Assembly: GCA_016183235.1 (NCBI GenBank)
Contig: JACPFA010000015.1
Coordinates: 20,805 to 84,804, forward strand
Source of the DNA: Deltaproteobacteria bacterium
Lineage (GTDB): Bacteria; UBA10199; DSSB01; JACPFA01
DNA: 64,000 bases
Direction: 5' to 3'
Part shown: positions 25,981 to 34,866 of the stretch, piece after piece
Numbering within the stretch: the first letter of the stretch is position 1
Layout of the letters: each line of letters starts with the position of its first letter
Made by a program: the position numbers and the translations under genes
The notes under the pieces: model-generated
What the model was told of the DNA's origin: nothing
The model's input: only the letters and a program-made list of their open reading frames with translations
Databases searched by the model: none

Positions 25981-26351
25981 ACAAACGTCTTGTCGTCATT
26001 CCAGTCGTCCTTTATGGAAAAAAAGGGCGTTTAGAGAGTGAATTTATTCTAGATACGGGCGCGTCATTAACGATCGTTGACCATAGTTTAGCCTTATCCT
26101 TGGGATACTCGGCCAGGGATGGGATTGGCCTTTCAACGGTTTCCTCAGTTATTGGCAAAGAAAGGGGGTATCGACTGATGATGAAGGGGTTTGAAACATT
26201 GGGAAGGCTTTATAACTCGTTTGAAGTGGCGTGTCATGATCTCCAAGACCAGGGTATAGAAGGATTAGTTGGTATGAATTTTCTCGAAAAATTTGATTGG
26301 TGCGTGCATCCAAACAAACAGGTCATTTTTACCAAAGAGAAGCCGCATTAA
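25956..26351 (+). CDS. Retropepsin-like aspartic protease domain protein
   Basis: The 131-aa protein holds a single clan AA domain: FILDTGASLTIVDHSLA (about 29-45) carries the D-T-G-A active-site motif. GIEGLVGMNFLEKFDWCVHP (about 103-122) matches the conserved second half (I-x-G-L-x-G-x-x-F). Such domains act as dimers. No signal peptide. It is co-translated with the 84-aa protein upstream. The last codons and stop come from sequence shared with the upstream vapC tail, so the C-terminus appears to have been set by a recombination event. Confidence 0.82.
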   Translation: MANFPYRLNKRLVVIPVVLYGKKGRLESEFILDTGASLTIVDHSLALSLGYSARDGIGLSTVSSVIGKERGYRLMMKGFETLGRLYNSFEVACHDLQDQGIEGLVGMNFLEKFDWCVHPNKQVIFTKEKPH

Positions 26352-26394
26352 AAGAGGGTTTCCAGGTGAAAAACCTGAATATTGTCAGGCCCTA
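26337..26394 (+). pseudogene. Relic of a second vapC 3' end
   Basis: This stretch closely repeats the 3' end of the intact vapC (about 25572-25631): GAAGCCGCATTAAAAGAGGG followed by TTTC/CAG and AAAAACCT. In the vapC frame it would read EAALKEGFQVKNLNIVRP. It has no 5' part, so a PIN gene was deleted or the tail was duplicated by recombination. Confidence 0.75.
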
Positions 26395-27938
26395 AAAACT
26401 AGATAGCCTGCCAAGTTTCCGTCTTGATCTTGGTCAATAACATCATAAATCGTGCCATCAAAGATAATGTTGTCACTTGAGTTGCCACTAGCACCTTCTT
26501 CTCGAATTTCAATGCCAGTTCCAATATAGACTTTTTCTAATAAGGTTAAAAGTCGATTCCGGACATCAGCATAATTATCATCACTTTTTTTACCATCAAA
26601 GATAGTAAGTGTATGTTCTAAATTTGAGTCCAACTTAACCAAGAATCTTAATAGCGTAGCATTTGGTACCTTTGGAGGGAAAAGCCCATTTTCTATTGCC
26701 TGATTTGCTTCGGTCACAGAGAGCTTTCCATTTCCGTTCGTGTCAAATTCAGGATAGAAGTTATAAAGGCTATCCAGAAAGGATTTTTTGGATCCATGTC
26801 CTCCTTTCGGACCATTTCCTGTCACTTGGCGTAGGGCTTCTAGACTGGGATGGAATGGGACAGGTGCTTCTCCATTGAGTCCAATGGTTACATGATCAAG
26901 GAGTGAATCAGTACCGGCATAGTCATAGAAGGGATTAGTGATTTGTTCAGAGTTGGTAATATCAAGAACAACGTTTGTATTTTCAGGACCGTGGATATAG
27001 ATAATTTTTGATTCTTGTTGATTTCCATTTTTATTGATTTTAAGGGTCCAGAGTTGCTTTGAAGGATCATAGCTTCCTTCAACAGTATCTTTTTGACTAG
27101 AAGGATGGATGGTAACTGTACCAGAAGCATAGATTTGATGGGTAGTAATCTCATTATCGAAGTTCACTGTTAAATCAACATCGGTTGCTTCATAAGTAGC
27201 GGTAGTGCCATTCACCTTGGTCGGCTTGGTATTATTCGCATAAGGCGCCTCAATCGCCGTATCTAATTCCTGCTCGATCTGATTAACGGCTGCTAGAACC
27301 GAGGTGATGGTTTCATCAGAAGGATCTTCTTTGAGTTGATCTTCTGCATCGTCGATGCGTTTGAGCAGATCTTCTTTTACACCAGGTGCCAGGTCTGTAG
27401 TGGCATCGATTTTATCTTCCACATCATCGATTTTATCTTTCGCCTCTTTATAAGAATCTTTAAGCCCACCCGTGGCCGCATCTAAAATCTTGATTTGTAT
27501 GTCATCAAGATCAGCCGTGATATAAGCGAGCGAGTAGGCAAAGGTCTTTTCGTTACCCACTAATTTTTTAAGTTCTTTTAATTTTTCCTTAATCTCTTTA
27601 ATCAGCGGTTTGGGCAGATCTTTTTTAAATTCTTGCAACAATTCTTCCATGCCCTCTATTTTTGCCAGCATTTCTTCTTGGCTGGGAGGAGGCGGTTCAG
27701 GCACACTGCCACTTTCTAATTGGCTCAAACCCGCCTCAGGGTCTTCATCACTTAATGGGTCATAACTATCTAGAGCAGCATCTCCGCCATAACCATCATC
27801 GCCTGCAATCGCCGTGTCATCTTCCCATGTTGTGGTTTCAGAAGATTCTTCTAAGCCCACCGTTGGATCATCGGCGTACGGGTCATAAGCATCAGTCATG
27901 GGTTTGCTATAGCCGGGAGGTGCCTTTGGAGTTGTCAT
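26385..27938 (-). CDS. Family B acidic protein with EF-hand-like loop (B1)
   Basis: 517 aa from the start at 27938, which sits 1 bp after the lipoprotein stop with GGGGGA upstream. There is no signal peptide. Layout: a very acidic, Pro/Ser-rich N-terminus (1-90) with the family B string LSQLESGSVP; a charged alpha-helical region (about 95-240) with LIKEIKEKLKELKKLVG; a beta-rich domain (about 245-340); then DTNGNGKLSVTE (about 395-408), an EF-hand/dockerin-type loop; then the shared C-terminal module FPPKVPN...LLRFLVKLD...RNRLLTLLEKVY ending in NIIFDGTIYDVIDQDQDG. Two further B and three A proteins in this island share parts of it. Function unknown. Confidence 0.8.
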   Translation of the reverse strand: MTTPKAPPGYSKPMTDAYDPYADDPTVGLEESSETTTWEDDTAIAGDDGYGGDAALDSYDPLSDEDPEAGLSQLESGSVPEPPPPSQEEMLAKIEGMEELLQEFKKDLPKPLIKEIKEKLKELKKLVGNEKTFAYSLAYITADLDDIQIKILDAATGGLKDSYKEAKDKIDDVEDKIDATTDLAPGVKEDLLKRIDDAEDQLKEDPSDETITSVLAAVNQIEQELDTAIEAPYANNTKPTKVNGTTATYEATDVDLTVNFDNEITTHQIYASGTVTIHPSSQKDTVEGSYDPSKQLWTLKINKNGNQQESKIIYIHGPENTNVVLDITNSEQITNPFYDYAGTDSLLDHVTIGLNGEAPVPFHPSLEALRQVTGNGPKGGHGSKKSFLDSLYNFYPEFDTNGNGKLSVTEANQAIENGLFPPKVPNATLLRFLVKLDSNLEHTLTIFDGKKSDDNYADVRNRLLTLLEKVYIGTGIEIREEGASGNSSDNIIFDGTIYDVIDQDQDGNLAGYLVFRA

Positions 27939-27939
27939 G

Positions 27940-28749
27940 TTAGAATCCCCCTCCGCCTTGGGTTGTGGATGGAGCTGCTGTTTCTTGAACACTCACTTTT
28001 TCTTTGCAATTGGCGCCGTGATACCTTTCTTTTGCTCCAGCAAAGGTGGAGGTACTAAATTCGCAGATAAACACTTGACTTCCCGATTCTACGGCTGCCA
28101 ATCCTTTGATTTCAATAGGTTCGACTTCATTTTCTTGTGAACTCTCAAAAGAGGCTTGAAGAGAAAAACTTATTTTTGCACCATAAGTTCCAGAAGTAGC
28201 GGTTGTAACACCAAGGTCAACGCTAAAATATCCTTCTCCCTTTTCGGTATCAAGCTGATAATCTTCAGTAGATGAACCATTGAGCGTGATTTGTTTTTTA
28301 GTTTCTTGTTGCTCAACAGATTCCTGGTCGGGGTTGTCTTGATTTTCCCCAGAATCATGAGAAATCTCGGTATAAGCAAAGTCACTAAAAGTAGAATCAA
28401 GGTGCAAAACCTCACCCTTGCCTTGTCCCGAACCCGAAATGGTTCCGCCCAGTGGCCCAGCCATACTAAGATTAGTGAAATTTGGGTTTTTAGTTTTCAT
28501 AGCCTGCTCAATAAGGCCTTGATTCCCCTCAAAAGCAGCTTGTGCCGTAAAGAGCACCCACTCTTCAATTTCAGTGATAGTAGCCTTCTTTTCAGTGAAA
28601 CTAGGCCCTTCTCCCGTGGCAATGGTACTGAGATTATTAATTAATTGTTCTTCTAGCGAAGGCCCTTTAACGACATCCGGTGCCCCTCCGCCACAAGCCA
28701 CAAGCAAACTAAAGACGAAAACCGTGAGAAACGATAAAGACTTTTTCAT
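27940..28749 (-). CDS. Lipoprotein, unrecognised
   Basis: The 269-aa protein has a signal peptide ending in a lipobox (SLLVACGGG, cysteine about residue 19), so it should be lipid-anchored in an envelope membrane. The remainder is soluble and beta-rich with long polar stretches and two cysteines near the C-terminus (FICEFS, NCKEKV). It lies immediately upstream of family B gene B1 on the same strand (1-bp gap), taking the position that a family A gene has in the other two B units. It may therefore be a surface partner of B1 (inference). No known family recognised. Confidence 0.75.
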   Translation of the reverse strand: MKKSLSFLTVFVFSLLVACGGGAPDVVKGPSLEEQLINNLSTIATGEGPSFTEKKATITEIEEWVLFTAQAAFEGNQGLIEQAMKTKNPNFTNLSMAGPLGGTISGSGQGKGEVLHLDSTFSDFAYTEISHDSGENQDNPDQESVEQQETKKQITLNGSSTEDYQLDTEKGEGYFSVDLGVTTATSGTYGAKISFSLQASFESSQENEVEPIEIKGLAAVESGSQVFICEFSTSTFAGAKERYHGANCKEKVSVQETAAPSTTQGGGGF

Positions 28750-28850
28750 AAACCCCCCTTACGTGGTTAAATGGTTAAGCTAACCTATTTTTCGGGATGG
28801 GATTGGGTTTAAGTTGTTGATTGAAAGGTTAGGAGGCAATAAAGCGTATA

Positions 28851-29627
28851 CTATCTGTATACGGGATGCTGACCGGTTTGAGTACAGGTGATAAGAGCCC
28901 GCAAGAGTTCACCACTCTCTTGGGAAAAATGAAAGTGTTTAAGAAACGAATCAGCGTTAAAATTCCATGTTTCTATAAAATGGGTCAAACTATTGGGTGA
29001 ATTAAAAATCTTTTTGCCGGTTAGCATTTCATAAAATAATAAACCTAGAGTTTGATAATCATGGTAGCGGTGGATTTGTTTTTGGGCATTTTGTAGTTTC
29101 ATTTGATAGGCTCGAGGGGTCCCATGAAAGGGGTAGTAATCTTGATCAGGGCACATCTCAACACTCGAAGAAAAATCAATGAGCATGGCCTTTTCTTGTT
29201 GGAGCAAAATATTTTTGGGTTGTAAGTCGCCATGAATAATCTGGTTCTGTTGCAGGTCTTTTACAATATCCATCAGTTGTTGGATCCAATTTCTAGCCTC
29301 TATTTCCAAAAAGGGGCTGCTTTTTAAATGGCTTTCTAAAGACCCCCCTTCAATCCATTCTAGTTCCAGCAAAATCTCTGTTTCAGAAAAATAGGTGCTC
29401 ATCAGTTTTACGCAATGGGGGTGGTTGAGTTTGGTCAGAATCTTAGCTTCGGCTTTTATTTTGTTAACTTCTGCTTGATCGTAGAGAAATTGGGGCTGTA
29501 ATCTCTTCAATGCCACCTTGATATTCAGTTTTTGATTGATAGCCGAATAAACTTCTCCCACAGCACCCTTGGCTACTAACTTTAAATCCGAATAAATTTT
29601 TTCATTAGGGTTAAAATCCGGGTACAT
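28851..29627 (-). CDS. Small Ser/Thr protein kinase-like protein
   Basis: About 258 aa from MYPDFNP (an upstream in-frame start would overlap the divergent ligase gene). It is a stand-alone Hanks-type kinase domain: glycine-rich loop AKGAVGEVYSA, VALKRL lysine, helix-C glutamate in AEAKILTKL, and catalytic loop HGDLQPKNILL (HRD replaced by HGD, with aspartate and asparagine kept). The DFG motif is changed to DFS (LIDFSSSVE) and the APE motif is weak (GTPRAYQ). HGD and DFS are tolerated in some active kinases and small-molecule kinases, so activity is possible but not assured. There is no transmembrane or PASTA part. It is divergent from the MurD-like gene 16 bp away. Confidence 0.85.
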   Translation of the reverse strand: MYPDFNPNEKIYSDLKLVAKGAVGEVYSAINQKLNIKVALKRLQPQFLYDQAEVNKIKAEAKILTKLNHPHCVKLMSTYFSETEILLELEWIEGGSLESHLKSSPFLEIEARNWIQQLMDIVKDLQQNQIIHGDLQPKNILLQQEKAMLIDFSSSVEMCPDQDYYPFHGTPRAYQMKLQNAQKQIHRYHDYQTLGLLFYEMLTGKKIFNSPNSLTHFIETWNFNADSFLKHFHFSQESGELLRALITCTQTGQHPVYR

Positions 29628-29643
29628 GGTAAAATTATAGCCT

Positions 29644-30960
29644 ATGGATTTAAGAATCAATAGCCTAAAAGGTAAAAAAATCAGGGTATTGGGGTTAAGG
29701 CCCGAGGGTCGGCCATTAGTGCAATTTTTAATTCATCATGGCGCTCAAGTCATTGAAGCTGATACCGCTGAAGATATCGACCTTGCCTTATTGAGTGAAA
29801 AATATTTTGCTTGTTTAGGCCAAGTGAAACTTTTCAAAGACAAAGGGGTTCATGTTGTCTCAGATCTCGATTTTATAGCTCAAAATTGTAGGGGTAAGAT
29901 TATTGCAGTAACGGGGACCAATGGTAAATCCACAACGGCGTATATGACAAAAACCATTCTTGCCTCATTAGGAAAAAAGGTTTTTTTGGGAGGTAACTTT
30001 TTTAGTGACTACGTTGAAGCCTTATCGACACCCGCCGATTTTTATCTCTTTGAAACGGGGTCCTTGGTTTTAGAGCGCTCGGTTTGTTTTCACCCTCATA
30101 TTGCCGTGCTCACCAATATTTCTCCCAACCATCCTGAGCGGCATCGTAGTATGGAAGAATATGTCAATATCAAATTTTCAATCGCCCAATGCCAAAATCA
30201 AAATGATTATTTCATCTATAACGCCATGGCCCCTGTTGTTACCCAAAAGATTGATGGGTTAAAATTGTTGGCGCATAAAATTCCGGTCTGTTTCAATCAG
30301 CAAGACCAGGCCTTGGTATGGTATCAAGATCAAAAAATTTATTATCGTTTAAAGGGATCGGGAAATTTGTCTATTCGATCGTTTTCTTTAAAAGGGTTTC
30401 ATCATCTCGAAGATCTTATATTGGCCGTGAGTGTTTGTCTTTGTCTTGGGGTTTCTCCCCAATCTATTGAAAGTGTGCTGGGTAAAATCCAAGGGTTGCC
30501 CTTTCGTTTTGAAAAGCTACCCAATGATTTGGGTATTGATATCTATAACGATGCCGTTGCGAACACACCTGCAGCCACGGCCTATGCCTTAACGAGTCTG
30601 AAAAAAAATGTCATTTTGATTACAGGTGGGCTTTGGCAAAATGGCCTAGGGCATGAGGGGCTGCGCAAGTATTTACAAGAGTCTACCAAGCAGACCATCA
30701 TTTTCGGCAAAGATCGCAAACGATTTTTGAATTGTTGGAAAGATTTTACGACTCTCTATACCGTTGAAACCCTCAAAGAGGCGGTGGATTTGGCCTTTAA
30801 GTCAGCGAGTCCAGGAGACACGATCTTGTTTTCTCCGGGGGCTAAGCCTGAGATTGGCTTTGGCACTTATCTTAAACGAGGTGAGGAGTTTAACGAATTA
30901 GCGCTGCAATTAGCAGAATACCATGCCCTGCGTCGTAAATTAGGTAGGAAGGATTACTAG
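29644..30960 (+). CDS. Mur ligase family protein, divergent MurD-like
   Basis: The 438-aa protein has the three Mur-ligase domains: an N-terminal Rossmann domain (VLGLRPEGRPLVQFL), the ATP-binding centre (AVTGTNGKSTTAYM about 95-108; NISPNHPERHRSMEEYVNIK about 158-177), and a C-terminal domain. Layout and length match MurD (UDP-MurNAc-L-Ala:D-Glu ligase). Several MurD hallmarks are altered: DAVANTPAAT where DSKATNxxAT is usual, GGLWQNGLG where GGxDKG is usual, and FSPGAKPEIGFG where LSPACASFD is usual. It may be a diverged MurD or a paralogue joining a different amino acid or substrate. It is not in a dcw-type cluster; the neighbours are a kinase and family B genes. Confidence 0.8.
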   Translation: MDLRINSLKGKKIRVLGLRPEGRPLVQFLIHHGAQVIEADTAEDIDLALLSEKYFACLGQVKLFKDKGVHVVSDLDFIAQNCRGKIIAVTGTNGKSTTAYMTKTILASLGKKVFLGGNFFSDYVEALSTPADFYLFETGSLVLERSVCFHPHIAVLTNISPNHPERHRSMEEYVNIKFSIAQCQNQNDYFIYNAMAPVVTQKIDGLKLLAHKIPVCFNQQDQALVWYQDQKIYYRLKGSGNLSIRSFSLKGFHHLEDLILAVSVCLCLGVSPQSIESVLGKIQGLPFRFEKLPNDLGIDIYNDAVANTPAATAYALTSLKKNVILITGGLWQNGLGHEGLRKYLQESTKQTIIFGKDRKRFLNCWKDFTTLYTVETLKEAVDLAFKSASPGDTILFSPGAKPEIGFGTYLKRGEEFNELALQLAEYHALRRKLGRKDY

Positions 30961-30965
30961 CCATC

Positions 30966-32420
30966 TTAATCGTTCCAGTCTCCATGATAGTCATCGTAAC
31001 AATTAGCGGGGTAGTTATATTCACTAATCCAGCCTGGTTTTCCACCACGGTCTTCCAAATCGCCGGTACCTTCCCAATCGTATTTCCAAGTGACCAGCTC
31101 GATCACAGAATCCGGGTGAGTTTCGGTGCTGGGGTTAAGATTGCCATTGGCATCCGTCAAATAATAGGTTTTTCCGTTAAAAGCAATACGGTCGATCGTA
31201 TCATATTCAACACCATCAGTTGTAACAGCACCATCCGTCATGAAACTTAAAGTTTCAATAATTTTATCTCGCAATTTTCGTCTGGCCTCCTTTACCGCGA
31301 GTGCTTCATCTGTGTCACGGTGGTTGGATTGAGCCTTGGCAAGATACACAAAGTGGGTAGGGTCTAGATTGTCATAATCCGATTCTGAGCCGCCGTTACT
31401 GTTAGCAATATTTTGCGCGGCCTGTTGTTCACCTTTTTCTTTTGCAATACGATTTTGCTGTGCCGTGATGACCGCTTGTTCTAGGTTTTTAATTTCCGGG
31501 TTTAACTCTTTAAGCGCATTCATTAAAGCAGGGGTGATTTCGTTGATAGAGTTGGAATCAACATGGTATTTTTGCAAAATCTTTTGAATAGAAGCTGGTT
31601 CTTGATTAAACTGATAAGCCAACTTTTCTTCTAGCGTAGAAAATTGAGCTTCTTTTTCCACTTCTCCTTGCAGGTTCATGCTTGCATTGAGTATACCCTC
31701 TGCACTCCACGGATCTTGGGTTAGAGTTTGGGTTAGGGTATCGAGTTGCTGTTGAAATTTAGCCCGTTGGTCTTCACTTAAATTGGGGTTTCCAACCAAG
31801 CTCGATAATTTATCCAACAGATTTTGAGCTTCATCAAATTGTTTTTTGAGATTACTCGTTGCGCTCGCCACAATTGCTGTTTCAATATCTTCCAGTTGGG
31901 TAAAGATGTTTTCTAATTCAGTGGCATCTTTTTCAGCTTTGCCATGGCTAAGTTCTTTTTGTAATTCTCGAAGTTTATTCTTGTATTCTTTGATTAAGAT
32001 ATTAGGTAGCTTCTTAGTTTCTTTGATGAGGGCTTTTTGTAATTCACGGATTTTTTGCAAAAGATACTTTTTATCTAAAACAATTTGCGAACCCGTATCT
32101 CCCGATTCTAAACTTTCTAAACTGCTTAGCCCCAATTCATCATCGGCGAAAGAGTCACTATTAGAGGTATCATCATAGCCTTCAATTTCGTTGATGGTCT
32201 TTTCATAACTTTCAGTGGTTTCACTTGTGTCAAAGGACTCGTCTGCATCTTCTGTGTAATTAGGTTCTTCAAAAAGGGGTGCCTCAGGGTCGTCATTGGC
32301 CTCAATATCAGCGGGATCATCTTTGTAGGCTTGGTCACCCCCAATCTTTTTGTTGAAGTCTGTTCCATAAGCCTTAGCCTGAGGATTGTTATAGTCGTAG
32401 GGTTTAATGCTTTGAACCAT
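30966..32420 (-). CDS. Family B acidic protein (B2)
   Basis: The 484-aa protein has no signal peptide. It has a strongly acidic N-terminus (1-120) containing LSSLESLESGDTG, the family B string, then a helical region (about 120-300) with LLQKIRELQKALIKE and LIKEYKNKLRELQKEL, aligning with B1. Later parts include a helical NPEIKNLEQAV segment (about 305-340), the KLRDKIIETLSF helix and a C-terminal beta piece IDRIAFNGKTYYLTDANG like that of B1, then a Trp/Tyr/Asp-rich tail. GGAG precedes the ATG. It lies 22 bp downstream of family A gene A1, so A1-B2 form one unit. Function unknown. Confidence 0.78.
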   Translation of the reverse strand: MVQSIKPYDYNNPQAKAYGTDFNKKIGGDQAYKDDPADIEANDDPEAPLFEEPNYTEDADESFDTSETTESYEKTINEIEGYDDTSNSDSFADDELGLSSLESLESGDTGSQIVLDKKYLLQKIRELQKALIKETKKLPNILIKEYKNKLRELQKELSHGKAEKDATELENIFTQLEDIETAIVASATSNLKKQFDEAQNLLDKLSSLVGNPNLSEDQRAKFQQQLDTLTQTLTQDPWSAEGILNASMNLQGEVEKEAQFSTLEEKLAYQFNQEPASIQKILQKYHVDSNSINEITPALMNALKELNPEIKNLEQAVITAQQNRIAKEKGEQQAAQNIANSNGGSESDYDNLDPTHFVYLAKAQSNHRDTDEALAVKEARRKLRDKIIETLSFMTDGAVTTDGVEYDTIDRIAFNGKTYYLTDANGNLNPSTETHPDSVIELVTWKYDWEGTGDLEDRGGKPGWISEYNYPANCYDDYHGDWND

Positions 32421-32442
32421 GGTTAGGTTCTCCTTCTTTATC

Positions 32443-34290
32443 TTAGTATGTTAGATCCAGCTTGACAGCAAAGTGGTTAAGCAAAGTGTTGGTGTCTTCA
32501 TCAAGTCCCATGGTTTTAAAATATCCAAACGTTTCGCCGGTGTTATTATCTGTGACTTTCCAGAGGGAGGATTCATAATTAGAATCGTTCATTGCTTCAG
32601 CAGAATAAGTCGTTTGTGAAAGATTAAAGAGTTCAGCAAGGCGTTCTGTGGCCTTCAATCGAAGATTCCAGTAACCATTCCACGAACCATCGTTCTTGTA
32701 GGTTACTTTGGAAGGTAAGAGACCCTGTTCTCCCACGAGTGAGATGAGCTGCGGATCGTATTCACTTACAAAATCAAGCCATGCTTGGGGTGGGATAGGT
32801 GAAGTGGGATTTTTCATCCATTCCAAAATTTCTGGATCAAACAATGTTTCGATTGCTTCAAGGTTACCTTGAATTCCCATGGTTTCCACTAATTTTCCAA
32901 TGGGACCCTCTTTGAACTTCCCAAAGAGCACATCCAGTAGATCAAGATCACTTAAATATTTTTCAAAACCACCCGAAGTAATAATATCATCCATAATAGC
33001 CGGACTACTGAGCACATCGGCTAAATCTAACCCAAAACTTGAGGCAATGATTTGGGCCTGTAGTAGATCCTTTGCGGAAAAATCATGTTCTTGAATAACA
33101 TTAAGCAATGCTTCATTTTTATAAAGTTCTTCTATTTCTATACCTAATGCTTTGGCAGCTTCATCAATTTTGGCATCTTTCGTGGCGTCTTCCATGCCTG
33201 CATAAGAAATAGTAAGTTGATTTTGTTTTGGTCCAATGTCTTGTAATGTCTCAAATTCTTGAGTGTTGCCCGCTGAAAAATTTTCAGCAATAGCATTTGG
33301 GAAATTGATGTTTAAACCTTTTACCTTACGAACTAGGTAAGCACCTTTGATGTTGCCATCAATATCGGTAATGACCACCTGCAAAGCCTCTTTGCCATCT
33401 AGGGTAGCGTTGGTTATATTAATGGTATCAGTAGCCTCAGTGATAAAACTCACACTTTGAGTTGAATAAATATTGGCGGTCTTGCCACCAATGCTATCAA
33501 TCACTAAATTAGGTTGCTCAAAAATCAGCTCGCCATTTTTACCTTCTTTATGAGGTGGCAAAGTAGCATCGGTTGCGACTTTGCTGCTGCTAAATTTATC
33601 GGTGGTAATTTCAGTTAATGCCGCTGCATTGGCATCGATCGTGATTTTATCAGGATTGGCCGAATTAATTTTAATTTTGGCCTCGGGGTTCACCCAAATG
33701 ACTTTGCTGGTTCCAAACGTAGGATCGGTGATGACAATTTTGATCATCATTTCGCCCGATTTTGGATTGGCCTCAGCGGTAACATTAATATTCACAAAGG
33801 CACTGGAGTTCACGGTCAATTCATCGGTCATGACCATCGTTTCATAGGCATTGCTGGGGTGACCGGCATAATAATTAATTTCTACATCCGACCAATTGGC
33901 CACATAACTACCCAGGGGGCCAGCGATGAAGCCATTGGGTTCTTGCGGTAAGCCACCCGAATTGTAACCCACAGGGTTATTTGAATAAGGGCTTTGTTGT
34001 GGGGAAGGGCTCCATTGGGGCGTGCTGGATAATTCATTTTGTGTCCAAGCAATCCACTCCGTGAGCTGGCCAATATATTCCTGCGCATTGGCAAAACCAG
34101 CCGGCACCGGGGCCTGCCCATTTTGAACCGCCGCTAACTCAACCATGGCCTCTTCTAGCCAGGCCTGCAATTCCTGTGAATTGCCCATGGCCTTGTTATA
34201 GGTGCCTTGGGCCTTAGCGCTTGAAAAGGGCTTGTTGAAGTTGGTTGTTTGGCTTGAATAACCGTTATGATTTGAAATTGCTGTAGTCAC
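32443..34290 (-). CDS. Family A protein (A1)
   Basis: 615 aa from a GTG with AGGAGA upstream. The N-terminal about 40 residues are Ser/Asn/Gln-rich and unstructured-looking, with no Sec signal. Next comes a helical unit LQAWLEEAMVELAAVQNGQ...LTEWIAWTQNEL (about 38-85), the motif NGFIAGPLGSYVANWSDVE (about 117-135), and a beta-rich domain with NPKSGEMMIKIVITDP...TSKVIWV (about 178-202). A long alpha-helical region (about 360-500) follows, then the shared C-terminal module PPQAWLDFVSEYD...KATERLAELF. It aligns along most of its length with A2 and its first half with A3. No enzyme motif recognised. Confidence 0.8.
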   Translation of the reverse strand: MTTAISNHNGYSSQTTNFNKPFSSAKAQGTYNKAMGNSQELQAWLEEAMVELAAVQNGQAPVPAGFANAQEYIGQLTEWIAWTQNELSSTPQWSPSPQQSPYSNNPVGYNSGGLPQEPNGFIAGPLGSYVANWSDVEINYYAGHPSNAYETMVMTDELTVNSSAFVNINVTAEANPKSGEMMIKIVITDPTFGTSKVIWVNPEAKIKINSANPDKITIDANAAALTEITTDKFSSSKVATDATLPPHKEGKNGELIFEQPNLVIDSIGGKTANIYSTQSVSFITEATDTINITNATLDGKEALQVVITDIDGNIKGAYLVRKVKGLNINFPNAIAENFSAGNTQEFETLQDIGPKQNQLTISYAGMEDATKDAKIDEAAKALGIEIEELYKNEALLNVIQEHDFSAKDLLQAQIIASSFGLDLADVLSSPAIMDDIITSGGFEKYLSDLDLLDVLFGKFKEGPIGKLVETMGIQGNLEAIETLFDPEILEWMKNPTSPIPPQAWLDFVSEYDPQLISLVGEQGLLPSKVTYKNDGSWNGYWNLRLKATERLAELFNLSQTTYSAEAMNDSNYESSLWKVTDNNTGETFGYFKTMGLDEDTNTLLNHFAVKLDLTY

Positions 34291-34476
34291 CCATTCTCTC
34301 CTGACACTAAAGTTACTTAATTTGAGGGGACCCTACAACTCTTTGGAATTATTAGAAATTCCCCCCAAAAACATCCATCTACCTACAGGGGTTATCGAAT
34401 CACCCCCTCCCCGAAGTTGCGTAAGGTGCCTATACTTTAGACTATTTAGCCAAAGGCTATTTATTTTCAATCTTGA

Positions 34477-34601
34477 GGGCACCTCTAAAAAGGGCCCAGA
34501 TGCAAGGCGCCCGCAAAGACGCGACCGGAGCGTATATGGAAATACGTGAGGATCGCGGCTTTGCGGGCAACGCGGCAGATGGGCCGTTTTTAGAGGTCCC
34601 C
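34477..34601. mobile_element. 125-bp MITE-like palindromic element, copy 2 (inverted)
   Basis: Same length and inverted orientation relative to 1831-1955. Ends are GGGCACCTCTAAAAA and TTTTTAGAGGTCCCC (one mismatch to a perfect inverted repeat). The core again contains CGGAGCGTAT and ACGTGAGGATCGCG. The right end directly abuts a TTGACA box. Confidence 0.85.
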
Positions 34602-34630
34602 TTGACAAATTAAGACTAACTAAGTAGGCT
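34602..34630 (+). promoter_or_regulatory. Possible vapB promoter
   Basis: TTGACA at 34602-34607 is followed after 17 bp by TAGGCT (34625-34630), a weak -10. The ATG is at 34639. The -35 box touches the end of the MITE-like element. Confidence 0.4.
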
Positions 34631-34638
34631 AGTCATAT

Positions 34639-34866
34639 ATGCAGCTTAACATTTACGAAGCAAAAGCTAAATTGTCTAAACTAATCGAAAGGGCTTTGCA
34701 GGGTGAAGAAGTTATTATTGCCAAAGGGAATAAACCGCTGGTTCGCCTAGAACCGCTTCCAGAAGCCAAAGGCCAGCGCGCCCTTGGCCAAGGCAAGTCT
34801 TATATTCTATCCGTCAGTGATGATTTTGATGCGCCTCTGAAAGATTTCAAAGATTACGAATCATGA
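34639..34866 (+). CDS. Phd/YefM-type antitoxin (VapB-like)
   Basis: The 75-aa protein MQLNIYEAKAKLSKLIERAL followed by GEEVIIAKGNKPLVRLEP is a textbook small Phd/YefM-fold antitoxin. The C-terminal tail (DDFDAPLKDFKDYES) is the likely toxin-binding segment. The stop overlaps the ATG of the PIN toxin (4 bp). It is expected to bind its own promoter and to neutralise the adjacent toxin. Confidence 0.93.
   Translation: MQLNIYEAKAKLSKLIERALQGEEVIIAKGNKPLVRLEPLPEAKGQRALGQGKSYILSVSDDFDAPLKDFKDYES

Larger units (their letters stand above)
34291..34638. other. 348-bp intergenic region with MITE-like element and promoter
   Basis: It separates divergent A1 and the vapBC pair. It contains the 125-bp element described separately (34477-34601) and a possible vapB promoter at its right edge. 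The left part (34320-34470) has no convincing gene; short open frames follow the palindrome. Confidence 0.6.

Noticed and set aside
26720..26760. EF-hand-like loop in B1 (and at about 44440 in A3) as evidence for a calmodulin- or cellulosome-dockerin protein
   Set aside because: Only one loop per protein and no dockerin duplication or scaffoldin partner; calcium binding is possible but the families are not otherwise similar.
34322..34608. Open frames on both strands between A1 and vapBC
   Set aside because: They run through the 125-bp inverted element and mirror each other.
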